Shown piece by piece: positions 33,776 through 45,719 of a stretch of DNA of 64,000 nucleotides. The DNA is from Gordius sp. MW1. Its lineage: Eukaryota; Nematomorpha; Gordioida; Gordea; Gordiidae. Where the stretch lies: positions 930,001 through 994,000 of the forward strand of contig OZ038529.1 in assembly GCA_964036665.1 (NCBI GenBank), read 5' to 3'. The position numbers were made by a program, and so were the translations under genes. Positions within the stretch are counted from its first letter, which is position 1; every line of letters begins with the position of its first letter. Below the pieces are notes generated by a model, which was given only the letters and a program-made list of their open reading frames with translations, had not been told where the DNA came from and did no database searches.

Positions 33776-34639
33776 TTTTATTTAAACATTTGTATAAAAA
33801 TCAGAGGGTAATAAATGATGACTCGATTTCAATTAATCGTTATTTTATATATTGTCATCTAATAAGCTAGTCCGCTTTTCACTAAAAATATTTACCAAGG
33901 TTTAAAAGCCGCTCGACGGGGGCGCTAGATGGTAGGGGTACATAGAGTTCAATGAAAAGTTTCTTTAATTTAGGGAAATCATTATATGTTAACAAATTAT
34001 TATTATTCGAAATGATAAAAGTGTGAATGCACTCTTGAATACCTTTCGACTTTGAATGATTAAAAAAATTCAACGTATCAGGTTAAACTAGGCCCCGTCT
34101 TTCCTACGAAAGTCTTCTTTAATTCTGTTTCTTATTTCAAGACGGACCACGACAACTTGTTTTAAAAATTGGATTTTATAATGAAAGATAATAAGGCGTT
34201 ATTTATTGTAATTTTACTATAGGTGGAAGTGGTAGTCAGTTTGGTTTGCTGACTCCCTGTTGACTTATTATCTTAAATTTTTTTTATATTTATGGGGATG
34301 TATTCTCTAAAAATGAACCAGCAAAGTTTAAATAGTTACTTATATGTGCTTCCATAAATTGGCAGTAGTATTTAAAGATATGTAATTTACTTTAGGGCTG
34401 CACAATTTGCGTTAAATATCATCTTCTTGGTTTCTTTTTTCTTTAAAGAAAAATAATAATTATCAAAAAAGGGCCAGGTAGTTTTCTCCTGAATTCCCAT
34501 GTTAAAATAAAATAATACAAGCTAGATAATTAAAAAATATTATTATTTCAATAACCTCCATTCGTATTGTATTATTTTATAAGTAATTTATCAAATAGCC
34601 TAATTACCATAATTAAGATATTTAAGTTCGGCAAGATCA

Positions 34640-35170
34640 TATGACACTATAGGTGATGAAAATCTCTTTTGCTATTATACAAAGAAGGGCTATTTTCATC
34701 AAACATTAAAAGAAAATAATTAATAATCATTCATGAAATTATTTTTGAATGGCCAATTTAAATACCAAACCTTACATTAGCTAAATTATACCTAATAATA
34801 AATAATATAATATCTAAAATTTTTGAACATATATTTTTCAATTGTTTAGTTCAAAATCATTGCAAATATAAATGCAATTAAAGAAAAAAGTAGTTTGCCA
34901 AATGGCTTAATGATCAAAATTTAAATTTAGAGGTTAAGTAAAAATCATATGATATTTTAAGTTAATAAAAATCTGTTTGCACATATGTAAAATGGGCTAT
35001 TTTTACAAACAATTGAGAAGAGATAATCAATTAAAATTAATTATGTTTATTTAAATGGCCGAAATAACTACAACATTTTTTTACCTGCAAATAAATAATA
35101 TATAATTTTTAAATAAATATTTTGAATATGTGAATTTTTTTTTAAACTTTGGTTTTAAACTTTGCAGATA
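34640..35170 (+). repeat. Diverged tandem duplication, about 290-bp unit
   Basis: 34640-34900 and 34930-35190 share CATATGA, AAGGGCTATTTT/ATGGGCTATTTT, AGATAATCAATTAA-like and AATGGCC landmarks in the same order. AT-rich and non-coding; it lies in the right part of the 11.5-kb hAT interval. 34080-34640 holds nothing recognisable. Confidence 0.45.
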
Positions 35171-35448
35171 TGAATACAATGTACTAAATTAATATTTTAC
35201 ATAATATTGGTAATTTACCGAGAGGATGGATTATCTATTCAAAATTCGCAAAGGAATTTTAAATTTAAAGTGATGATCACAAACTAGACGTGTAATTTTA
35301 ATATTTAATTTAAAAATTTTAAATTTATAAAAAGTAACTGTAATTAGTTACAAAGTTACTGAAATAATGTAACTAACTACAGTTAAAGTTACCCTGAAGT
35401 AAAAGTAAGTGAAAAGAACTAGTAACAGGAACTCGTTACTTAACTAGT

Positions 35449-35625
35449 TCCTTCTATGTACAACTCATTAGAGCGCTGAATTTTTAAAGTTTTACATGAG
35501 TCTAACGTTTTGATTTACTTTGATCATTATTGATATGAATCCAAAGCTTAATATTGCATAGTAAATCAAAAAGTGGTCAGTCAACTAAATATTTAATTTT
35601 TTATGTTAGACCTTAAGAGATCCAA
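35449..35625 (+). repeat. Dispersed block copy 2, right part
   Basis: Matches 8391-8575 (ATTAGAGCGCTGAATTT, GATCATTATTGATATGAATCC, then TTAGACCTTAAGAG). It is cut off at its right end by a LINE fragment, so this copy does not reach GT49 sequence. Confidence 0.65.
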
Positions 35626-35639
35626 GTAAATACTCAGAA

Positions 35640-36345
35640 CTTTTGCTTTCAAATCCAGAAGTTTCGTAAGCAATAGCTCACCGCCTAGGTATTAAAGTTA
35701 CCATAGGATATCGCTGCAAAAATTGCAATAAGGAAATAGATATCTGGGCTCATCACCCACTTCATTGCAAGTTAAACAAATATCGCTTTATCCGACATCA
35801 AAAGATAAACCTTTTAATCCAATCGACTTTAAAAAAGGCCGGCACTCCTTCCATCCTTGAATCATCCGATCCTTCTTTAGAAGGTAAAATGCGTCCCGAC
35901 GGAGCTTCTTTGATCCCCTGGGAGGATGGTAAGTTTCTAGCATGGGACTTTACCTGCATCGATATCTTTGCGTCAACTAATAATAATTATAACCCACTTT
36001 CTTGTGCCGAAGACCGTAAAACACTCAAATACCGAGCCATTGCTCATTCTAAGATTTTTATTCCAATAGTAGCTTCCTGTTCGGCTACTTTTGACAAAAA
36101 AGCATTAGCTTTTTTTAAATCGATAGGAAACAGATCCCCCAAAGCTAAATACTCACCCAGCTTTATTTTATGCGAAAAAATCGGCATTTTGATAGCTAAA
36201 TATAATTACAAATCTTTATCTGACACATGGCCCGTGTTGGCTATTGACGAATGTGATGAATAATTTTTTTTATATATAATATTATTTTAAGCTCGTTTAT
36301 TGTATATTTTGTGTATCAATTTTACAGAATAAAAGCATTTTAACA
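35640..36345 (+). mobile_element. REL-type LINE, C-terminal fragment
   Basis: One open frame covers roughly 35680-36262. It begins with AIAHRLGIKVTIGYRCKNC, includes a finger (CKNC...HHPLHC), the RHQK stretch and the endonuclease signature RPDGASLIPW followed 14 residues later by WDFTCIDIFA. It ends with a conserved tail (ILIAKYNYKSLSDTWPVL). The order CCHC finger, RH, RPD, D is that of restriction-like endonucleases of R2-type LINEs. The reverse transcriptase is missing. AT-rich 3' UTR with AATAAA near 36328. Confidence 0.8.
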
Positions 36346-36359
36346 TTAAATAAATTTAT

Positions 36360-36520
36360 GAATAGATGTATGTCATTATTGATCATCCATCCCTTAATAC
36401 GTATGATCCATACATCTATCTATACATAGACATACGTATGATCCATCCATCTATAGGTATGTATGATCCATACTCACGTACATCTATTCATAATTACATG
36501 CTATCTGTACATATGTTTAT
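36360..36520 (+). repeat. Degenerate ATCCATAC/TACGTATG simple repeat
   Basis: Imperfect runs of CATCTAT, ATGATCCATACATC and TACGTATGATCCAT. The 81-residue ORF over it is low-complexity. Confidence 0.6.
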
Positions 36521-36742
36521 CTCCCCGCGGAGAGCCCCCTGTCGGACCATTTCAGGATATATGTCTCCAACATTGGATGGCGTGACAATTCTTGTTATAT
36601 TTAAAGTATAAATATTAATAGAAATTTTCGTGATGGATTTTTTTTCTTGGGAATACAAATACAACTACCCATTACCTAGAAAAATAAATTTTTATATAAA
36701 AAATATATAGAGTTTAATATTTATGATGAGTTATATTTAATA

Positions 36743-37664
36743 CTAGATGAACCCGGCAAACGTTGTTTTGCCATTTACCCGGGTATATTAGCAGAATATA
36801 TATCATCTTAAAGATAAATTTCAATAGATTAAGAATATATCAAATATAATTGGTAAGTGTTTATTATGCAAAAATTTTTAAACAAATAGTTAAAGAGGGT
36901 CCAAGGCCCAGGCCCACTTTAATTTATTTAGCCACGCAGGAGGGGACACGACCGTCCTATAATAATAATAATTGACGTAAAAAATAAGCAAAAAAATGAC
37001 TTTAATTTAACATGGGCGTACGCAGGTTCTGAATTAGGGTGAGGCGGAATTAAAAAAATTTCCTGACACCAAAAAAAATAATTTAAAAATTTTTTAGCGA
37101 GCAAAAAAAAGGTCTTGACATCCAAAAATTGTCCTTGCCAAAAATTTTCCTGAGAGCAAAAAAAAGGTCATCGACTATCCAAAATTTTGGCAGTGGCTAA
37201 TTAGGAAAGGGCAGTGACTAAATGGGGGGGGGGCAAAACATATTTTTTTTTTAATTTTTAAGGTTTTTTGTATTGAAATTTTTTTTTTAAATTAGGGGGG
37301 GGGGCACACCCCCCCTGAGGAACGCCCATGTAATTTAATGTTTTAAATAGTAAAAAGTTTCCATTTTCCGCAGCATATGACTACATATATCACAAAACTA
37401 CCTACACGCATGGTGCACATGCACACACATAGTTTCATTTAGATACGCAGTACGTCATGAGGTTGCGTTTGTTGACATTTTATTAAACGTATAAAACAAA
37501 ATATCTCGAAAACTACTGGACCAATTGGCTCGAACAAATCTTAAAACATGCTCCGGAGTGTCAGGAATAAAGTGTGAAATTTTGAGCCAAATCGGTCTGG
37601 TAGTTTTCCAAAATTGGTGGCGGCATACACACAAACATACATAGTTTCATTCTTATATATAGGA
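36743..37664 (-). mobile_element. Non-autonomous Helitron, minus strand
   Basis: On the minus strand it starts TCCTATATATAAGAATG at 37664 after an A and ends ...CATCTAG at 36743 before a T. A perfect 6-bp stem (GGCAAA ACAACG TTTGCC) sits 8 nt before CTAG. Non-coding. A hAT MITE (37011-37330) is nested in it, so the original Helitron was about 0.6 kb. Its family differs from the 17355 dimer, though both share CTATATATA-type 5' ends. Confidence 0.75.
37011..37330. mobile_element. hAT-type MITE with 8-bp target duplication, inside the Helitron
   Basis: CATGGGCGTACGCAGG starts at 37011 and ACGCCCATG ends at 37330, flanked by TAATTTAA at 37003-37010 and 37331-37338. It has internal G9-G10 runs. 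This is the best-preserved member of the CATGGGCGTA family in the window and sets the family's target size at 8 bp. Confidence 0.8.
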
Positions 37665-37959
37665 TATTGGGGAAGAGCATATTAATACTTATTAATTGCT
37701 ATGCAATTTATTTATGGTAAAGTTTAGCATAAGCCTTAAAGAAATGTGACTGAGTTTTAAATGTAATTTAAGTTTCTTCTACAAAATAAACGCATAGCAT
37801 AACCATGACATAAAATACTTTGTAGAATCTAATGCTTATATTCCTTTGGTTGATTCATATGTTAACAGGTCTGATTTAATATGAGAAAATTTTTATGCAG
37901 CAATAAAACATTTAAGCTTCATATACTATACGTCATATGACGTCATTATTAAGTGCTAA

Positions 37960-38184
37960 AACGTATAAAACAACGTATAAAACAAAAAAACGTGACCCCT
38001 CAAAAACTACTGGACCGATTTGGCTCAAACAAATCTTAAAACATGCTCCGGAGTATGGGGAATAAACTGTGAAATTTTGAGCCAAATCGGTTTGGTAGTT
38101 TTCCAAATTTGGCGGTGGCATACACACAATAAACACAAACATACATACAAACACACGTACATAGTTTCATTTTTATATATAAGA
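37960..38184 (-). mobile_element. Helitron 5' end, truncated
   Basis: The minus strand begins TCTTATATATAAAAATG at 38184 after an A and repeats the motif of 37664 (ACCGATTTGGCTCAAA and CTCCGGAGCATGTTTTAAG shared). The 3' hairpin and CTAG are absent, so only the first 0.2 kb is kept. Confidence 0.65.
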
Positions 38185-38404
38185 TAAATTACTTGTTCAA
38201 TTGATAATTAATAGAATAGAATATAATGGTAATTTAGGATTGTTGGTATTACATAATTATATGATAATTAATAATACAACTATATATATTCTATTTTTAA
38301 GTTGATTGTTAAAAAAATAGAATAATGCTAAAAATATGATTTCTAGCTTTATTAATTCTAATAATCACATGGGTAAAATACATTGGTAAATAAAATCTTT
38401 AAAA

Positions 38405-41160
38405 AAACGCGTTAGAATCTAATTGGATGGCATTGATCCGTGTATGGAAATCGTGTTAGATTTGACGATTTCCATAGTGATTTTTTGCCTGATGTAGAAG
38501 AATTCCTTAGGTTCTAAAGAAGAATTCGTCATAGCTTTCTCGATTAGTTTGAGGAAAGCGAGAGCCTCTGAACCTAGGTTTCCAATAGTAGTAGGCACCA
38601 CGTGGATGAAAACTGTATTGGTGAGAGTGGAATATTTTTCGGTCTTTTTCCTCTCTGTCTTGATTATAAGGTCGGGGGAAGAGTTTGAGGGGGCGAAGAT
38701 GTCTACCGTAGTAAAATCCCAAGTGAGATTTAGACCGCGGGACCAAGGTATGAGCGTTAGCCCGTCTGGTCTTTTCCCGTCGGTCGTACTTAGGCCGACA
38801 GGCTCTAGGGTGTTGGGAAAACCGGCTTTTCGAAGGTACTGACCTATGATTTTGTTAATTCCCGCATGTCTGAGCTTGCGGCCTTTGCTGTACTTGCAGT
38901 GTAGAGGATGGTGTCCATTGGGTTGGACCGGCTGTTTGCAGAGCTCGCACATGTTGGGGAAACGATGTCGCAGCCAAGGCGGAGGCCTATGGCGATGCGT
39001 AACTCTTCACCAGACATATGAAGACCCAAATTCCTGCTCGGGATCGCTTCGAGCCATTCGTAACCGCTGTTGGAGGAGGCCCAATTGAAAAGGAGTTTTC
39101 CCTGGCATAGTTCGTTCGAGGAGAGGAAAGCTACGGAACGTATTAGGGGAAGGTCCCATTCCTTTTGAGTCACTCTAAGTGGTCGTTCGGCCGACTCGTT
39201 CCCACATGTAAAGAGCCTCTTGAAGATGCGGGTCTGGGAGGGATGTGATCCCTGAGATTAGACCGTCGGTACTCATACGAGATGAAATAAATCCCGCTAG
39301 TGCAATCTGTCGTGGGGATCTAATTCCGATTCCCCCAGTTTTAGAGGGAAGGGATGCCTGAAGACATTGTAGGGGACTAAATTTAAGGTTGAGGCAGGTT
39401 TCGAAAAGATTTTGTATGCTCCGTTCAATGAGGTTGAGTTGCTCGGGGCAACTGAAGATAGGGGATGTACGCAGGGCGTGGTTAATTTTAGGGATTAAAA
39501 GGAAGTTTTTTGCCAAAAAGAAGGCGTGGTGAGGGGTAAGTTTCAGTAGTGTTGGTTTAGTGGCCTCTATAAAGGTTAAAAATTTAGTCAAGAAGCGCTC
39601 GGAAGATGTGGGTCCTCCTAGTGGTGCGCCAAGGTGGCTGAACTGGTAGACTGACGACGGGAAAGGGGAGCGTTGAGGACTATTGATGGATCCCTACAGT
39701 ATATTTCGCATTTAAGATGGTTGAGCTCGAGGCCTATAGAGTCTAAAAAGGACTCAATAACAGGCGGTATTTTGCTGATTTCGCTAGCGGGGCCAACCAG
39801 GAAGCCGTCATCCATGTACCACAGGTTGCAGGAGAAGCTACCGGTGCTAGAGAGTTTTTGGATGATGTCTTGTATAGCTAGACAAAAAAGTGCGGGGCCA
39901 AGGGGGTCGCCTTGCTGTATTCCTTTGGATGAGTTGATGACCTTGTCTCCAAAGAGGAGAATTGATGGATCCATAACTATTCAGAACATAAGGGTAAAAT
40001 TCTGGGTATGCTTTTTGAAAGGGCGCGAGGAATGCGGCCCTGTTGACGCTGTTGAAAGCGTTTTTAAAGTCCTACTTAACCAATAGTTCTGTGTGGCTTG
40101 ATGATTCAAAGAGGCCGTATGGGCGGCTGCTTCACAACCTCCCTTAATTCCGAAACCTAATTGGTTTGGGAGGAAGGAACATGCTAGAGAAGCACGAAGT
40201 TTGATCGTGATTAGTTTAGAAACTAATCTTCTTAAAACTGAGCCTATGACTATGGGACGGATCGAGCCGTCGGGTATGTTGAAAGCCAACAGTTTTCCAC
40301 CAAAGAGGAGTTGGGTTATGTCTGGGGAGAAATTACCCCTCCTGATTATGTTGCATAGTTGAGTTATGTTTTCAAGTCAAATTTCTGAGCCTCTCATGTG
40401 GGGCTTGATTAAGTCTTGTAGAAAGATTGGGCGAATTCCGTCAAGGCCCGCTGCCGAATCTTTCTTAAAGGAGTTTATCACCTTTGTCACTTCGGCAATA
40501 GTGAAGTCAATGATTGGAATTGGGGGGGATTCTCGCAATGAGGGGATTAAATCTTGGCCTTCAGGATGTTTTGCGATGAGTAGATCATAGGTAGCATCTG
40601 AAGGAGGTGCGATCAGATCAGAACTGCCCAGGATACGAAGAGCTGAGCTTACTTCTAGAGCATTAATTTTGTTTGCGATAGCCTGAGCTTTTAAATCCGA
40701 TGAGGGTTTAGTTTTATGTGGCTCTTTTGAGGCCTAAAGCGGCTTGTTTGGGTTGAAATTGAGAATCGATCCTTTAATTGTGTTTGAAAGCTGAGTGACT
40801 TTGGATTGAGGAATAGCTAAGGTATGGAAGCACACAGTGAACAGATTCTTCCACTCATCTAAGTTGTTTGGGTTTTTAATGAGAGATATGAGGATTTTAT
40901 TAAAAAGGGTGCTGAAAGCTTCCCTTGCTCCTCTGGGAATTCTATTGAGTGTCTTGGGTTTTGGTAGAGAAATGAGATCCTTTCCCCAGGTGCTGCTTGG
41001 TAGATTGACGATATCTACCTTGGGCGTGTGCGCGATCGTTGAATGGTCGAAGAAATAACTATTTGAGGTATTGTTGGGGTAGTTGATGTAAGTGAAAGGT
41101 ATTTGATGCTGGGCAGCGGTTATTGCGGGGGCCATGGACAATATACTTGCCCAGTTTTGT
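38405..41160 (-). mobile_element. REL-type LINE, long but degenerate copy
   Basis: Minus-strand frames in order: pre-RT region 41141-40734 (PRGAREAFSTLFNKIL), RT start 40289-39981 (DGSIRPIVIGSVLRRLV, NQLGFGIKGGCEAAAH), RT core 39974-39618 (QQGDPLGPALF and the active site WYMDDGFLVG), thumb region 39591-39175 (LQASLPSKTGGIGIRSP), linker 39173-38844, and the C-terminus 38952-38419 with a CCHC finger (CELCKQP...HHPLHC), RPDGLTLIPW and WDFTTVDIFAP. At least five frame breaks separate the pieces. The domain order (RT, finger, PD-D-type nuclease) is that of R2-like LINEs. The 5' end near 41160 may lack the N-terminal DNA-binding fingers. Confidence 0.85.
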
Positions 41161-41879
41161 TAGAGCAGTTGTCTTGTGGCATGGTCTCTGCACTTTTACC
41201 AAAGTGTGGAATGTCAATATATAATATATTAAAATGCACAATATTTAATATTAAGAATGGCTAGAGGTTAGGTTTAAATTTATGTTTAGTTTTATTTTTT
41301 AAAGAATATTAAATAATAATTTTCAAATATTTACAAAAGCGAACAAATATTGCTTAATTGTTATTTTAACCTAAATGTCGATTTGTATAAATCCATAGAT
41401 GAAAAGACTGCTGACTTCTTTTCAGCGGCGTAGGCATAACCCAAACCCCCTTCCCCCTCCCCATTGACAAAAAATTTAAAGACTATTGTTTGTGCTACGC
41501 TGATGAAAATATAATTAATTACTACCCAGATTTATTTGAGGTTTAATTTTAGATGAAATACTATTTTCATTTAAATAAACTTCTGAGTCCCTAGTTTGGG
41601 TTTTAAAATAAAAAGCACTTTAGTTCTTGTTTATTGTATTAATATCTTAACTTTTAAAATAGAAGAGGAAGACGCTATTACAAGCCGAATTTTAGTAATG
41701 ACGGTAAATAATTTAACTTTTCTAACCGTTTAATATGATTATTTAAATTTACTTTTGACGCCTTGTTTTAAAAAACTGCGAATTTTAATATTACTAGAAG
41801 AGCTTAAAATTAAAATACAAATAATTACTACTCAAAGAAAATTATTAAATAATTCGTTGTATAAAATCGGTGGGGAAAC
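41161..41879. other. AT-rich spacer, no gene seen
   Basis: Only a scrap of a C-rich MITE-like sequence (GGCGTAGGCATAACCC near 41429 followed by C-rich runs) is visible. Confidence 0.5.
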
Positions 41880-44800
41880 TGTTGAGTCTTTAAATATATA
41901 TTGTTGAATCTCCAAATACAAAAACACGAAAGACTAATATAGATTTTGTATATATAGGGTAAGGTTGCGTGATAGTGGGGTGATACGCGTGATGGTGATT
42001 AGAATTTGAATACGACCGCACATGGTGCAGTCTATAACATCTCCTACCCCTTAAGTTATTCCATATCTTTCTATAGGTTTTCGGATTCGTTTAGATCGCC
42101 GGACCGTTATTTTGGGTGAGGGTATAGGTAAATGACGGGAGTCCATAAGATGGGGTAGGGGTGAGAGCGGGGGTGTAATGGAAACTGGTATATTATCGCT
42201 AGCTTCATCATGTAATAGATTAGGCTGTTGTGGAATGGTGGCGTCAAGTAAATCACTGTGTTCATTTTGTGGCAGATCACCCGGTATTGCATGCGAAATG
42301 TCAGCCCATAGCTCTTCATTATTTAGCGTGTCTGCGTTATCTAAAGATTTTCTAATATGAGCACCATGTCTCTTCCATAATGCCCCATTATCCATTTCCA
42401 CCATGTACGATACTGGGCCTAAGATTTTTACTATTTTTCCCGTTACCATTAATTTATCATTAGTTGTGAAAGTTCTAACCCACCCTTTTTCTCCAATTAT
42501 AAATTTCCGATTGATGGGTGCCAACTCGTCTTTGTCAAGACCAGATACATGTGGTTTGAGTAAATTTAATGGATCGATTGGTTGTATTTTGATTAATAGA
42601 TTGGCTGGAGTTAATCCAGTCGTTGGGTGAATGGTATTTCTATAAGAAAACAGAAAGTATATAATTTATCGTTTTTAAAATTCGTAGTTTTGTTCAAAAA
42701 CTCCTTAAATGTTCGGACAAAACGTTCAGCTTCTCCGTTGGATCGAGGATGATACGGGCTGGAATATGCGTTACGAATATTATTTGTTTTGCAGTATGTT
42801 TTAAACTCGGCGCTTGTAAATTGAGGCCCATTGTCTGTAGCCAGGGTGCTAGGTACTCCGAACCTTGAGAAAATAGCTTCGAGAGCGTTAATAAGTGCTT
42901 GACGTTGTTATCGTTGTCATAGGGATTACCTCGGGCAATTTACTGTAGGCGTCAATTACAATTAGATAATAATACCCATTAATTGGTCCACAAAAATCTG
43001 CATGTAACCTAGACCATGGTTTTCCAGGGTTTTCCCATTTTTGCGTTGCTAATTCGGTTGTACCCGTGAACCATTGTTGACAATCCGTACAGTTTTGAAC
43101 ATAACCTACTATATCTTTATCAATACTTGGATACCAGAGATGTTGACGAGCCAAAATTGTTGAGCGACTCATGCCTGGGTGTCCTAAGTGGATTAGTTTC
43201 AAAATGGTTTGCCTTAATCCTTGAGGAATAATAATTCGGTATCCCCAAGATATGCAGCCTTTTAAGGTGGTGAGTTCTTTCTGCCGTTGTTGGTAAATTA
43301 CTAGGTCTGGAGTAACTTTCTTCGGCCAGCAATGGAGTACATAGTTATAGACTTGTCCCAGGATAGAATCTATACAAGTATGACGCTCTATGTCTGCGGA
43401 TGTAATGGGAAAATGTTAATGGTTCTTCATAAATGGTGTGTATATCATCTTCTTCTCCTTGTTCTAGCGTTTCTTCAGATTGTATCGGAAGTCTGGATAA
43501 CATATCAGCTTGTGTATTTGCTTTACCAACTTTGTATTTTATGGTATATTGATAGGATGTTGTTAACAAGGTCCATTTCTGAAGTCTTGCTGAAACGTCT
43601 TTTGATACATTTTATTCGGGTTGAATATTGATATTAATGGTTTGTGATCTGTTATTAATGTAAGATGGAGGTCATATAAATATTCCTTAATTTATTAAAA
43701 GCATAAATGATGGGTAAAGCTTCTTTTTCAATCTGACTATAATTTCTTTCAGCAGCGTTAAGGGTGCGGGACGTAAAAGCAATAGGGTGCTGATAACCTT
43801 TAGTTTCGTGTGAAAGTACTGCGCCGAGTCCCTCAGATGAAGCATCCGTCGAGAGTATTAACGGTAACTCAGGGTCAAAATGTTTTAATATCGGCGCCTT
43901 TATAATTGCTTTTTTAATGTTTTTGAATGCATTTGTACATTCTATGGACCAATTCCAAGCTACCGTTTTCCTTAGCAGTTTTTAAAGAGGTTGTGCTAAA
44001 GAAGAGAAATTTTTTATGAATTTCGCGTAGTATGTGGCCATGCCTAAAAAAGATTGTAATTCTTTTATTTTCAGTGGTAAAAATTCCTTCTTTACTAATG
44101 GTATGTCCTAAATATTCCATTTTTTTTCAAAAATTTACACTTTCCTAATTTTAGTTTTAGGCCTGTTTTTTCCAATTCTTTAAAAACCTTTTCCAATGGT
44201 CCTCTACTGTCTTACTAGCTATAATAATGTCATCTAGGTAAACTACTATTCCCTTCTTATTTCTAAATAATGAATCCATAAATCTTTGAAAAATAGCTGG
44301 AGCCGAGGCTATGCCAAAAGGTAGCTTAGTATATTTAGAAAGGCCCCTATGCGTATTAATTGCCAATCGGTTTGGAGATTTTTCGCTAACCTTTATCTGA
44401 AAGTAGGCGTCCTTAAGGTCCAAGACGGAAAAATATTTAAACCCGCTTAGTTGTGCAAATATATCTTGAATACGGGGCAAAGGATATTTTTCAACTAAAA
44501 AGTGCTTGTTTTAATCACGGAAGTCGCCGCAAATACGGACGTGGCCATTATTTTTAATAACTCTTACAATAGGTGCAGCGTGTTCAGCATATTTTATTGG
44601 TTTTAAAACACCTTCTTTAACTAACCTATCTAATTCATCGTCAATTTTAGGTTTTAACATATAGGGAATAGGTCTAGGACGGAAAAAACGTGGACATAAC
44701 TTATCTTTTAGTTTAAGCTTTGCTTCATAACCGACTACCCCTCCCAATTTATTTTCAAACAAAACCGGATATTTTTTAATAATATTATTTGTTACAACAT

Positions 44801-45195
44801 CATCGTCAGTTTGATTAATCTTGTGCCGTTGGAAAGATTTATTACGCTCCTAATCTCCAGCTAGCTGCCAATATGTGGGGAAAAATTCTCAATTAATCTC
44901 TTCCCAAAATGTTTTGACCATTCTCATCAACGACGTAAAGCAAAAGTTGGTAGGTTGCGTCCTGTTCTTGCACGATGACCTTTGCCGTTCCTTTTATCGG
45001 TATAGTTGAGCCATCGTAACCCTTTAGCACGGTACAACAAGGTTGAGTTGTCAGGTGGGCCCCATTGATAGAATTAATTAAGGTTACTGCTGAACCTGTG
45101 TCGATTTTAAAATTTAAGATATGGTCATTTACCTTTAAACCATAGCATGGGCGGAACGACTCTCCTAAATGGAAATAGTTCAATGATGAAACCCG
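41880..45195 (-). mobile_element. Ty3/gypsy element, 5'-truncated old copy
   Basis: Same family as the complete element at 55892. The 3' LTR is 41880-42039 (TG...CA, one copy of the 43-bp LTR unit instead of two). Minus-strand pol pieces: protease FKIDTGSAVTLIN (45183-44893), RT 44762-44157 with VVYLDDIII, RNase H pieces 43910-43345, integrase HHCC and first Asp (43202-42888: HLGHPGMSRS, HADFCGP) and C-terminus ending KPIERYGIT (42524-42051). Multiple frameshifts. gag and the 5' LTR are gone; the left limit of homology is at 45195, where a GC-rich minisatellite begins. Confidence 0.88.
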
Positions 45196-45199
45196 TGTG

Positions 45200-45535
45200 G
45201 CTCTTTCTGATGCGGGGGAGAGGGGGGGCAGGGGGGTGTTTTGCCCCCCCCCCTAATTTTTTACCCTCTTTCTGATGCGGGGAAGATGGGCAGGGGGGTG
45301 TTTTGTCCCCCTTCCCATTATTTTTACCCTCTTTCTGCCCGGGGAGGGGGGGGGGGGGGGGGGGTGTTGTCCCCCCCCCATAATTTTTTACCCTCTTTCT
45401 GATAAGGGGGAGAGGAGGGCAGGGGGGTGTTTTGCCCCCCCCCCATTATTTTTTACCCTTTTTCTCACCCGGGGAGGGGGGGGGTTAATTTTTTACCCTG
45501 TTTCTGATGCCGGGGAGAGAAGGGGATGATAGTCA
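45200..45535 (+). repeat. GC-rich minisatellite, about 5-6 units of 40-70 bp
   Basis: Units read ACCCTCTTTCTGATGCGGGG, a G-rich part, GTGTTTTG, a C-rich part and ATTATTTTTT. Starts near 45207, 45267, 45327, 45391, 45456 and 45496. G runs up to about 18 are present. A related single unit is inverted at 53285-53335, and a fragment is at 45645-45710. The 84-residue ORF over it is a repeat artefact. Confidence 0.75.
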
Positions 45536-45719
45536 ATTTTCAAAAAAAATAAATTTAAATAGAAAATGTTGATTTTGACATTTGTCACCACTGTGACCGC
45601 AAAAATTCACAAAAATATTTTGAAAGGGTTAAAAATGGCTTCCGGCCCCCCACCCCGGGTGACAAAGAGGGTAAAAAATAAGGGGGGAGGGGGCAAAGGA
45701 TGAGATATCCCCCAAGAAA

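Larger units (their letters stand above)
23959..35445. mobile_element. Probable hAT element swollen by nested insertions (11.5 kb interval)
   Basis: The interval is bounded by AGTTCCTTCTA at 23948-23958 and 35446-35456, and the flanks join to give the uninterrupted block seen at 8288-8575. The left end (GAGCTGTTAAAGTTACTTT) and the right end, read inward on the minus strand (AACTAGTTAAGTAACGAG), are alike, and both ends are rich in GTAACT/AGTTAC motifs over about 120 bp. This looks like one hAT MITE family with 8-bp duplication TCCTTCTA. Later insertions include the hairpin array, several GTGGCGTACGC MITEs and the piggyBac pair. I see no hAT transposase. An alternative is two unrelated events at the same site. 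Confidence 0.45.

Noticed and set aside
38507-38842. ORFs overlapping the LINE endonuclease in other frames
   Set aside because: The frame with the CCHC finger and RPDG motif is the conserved one.
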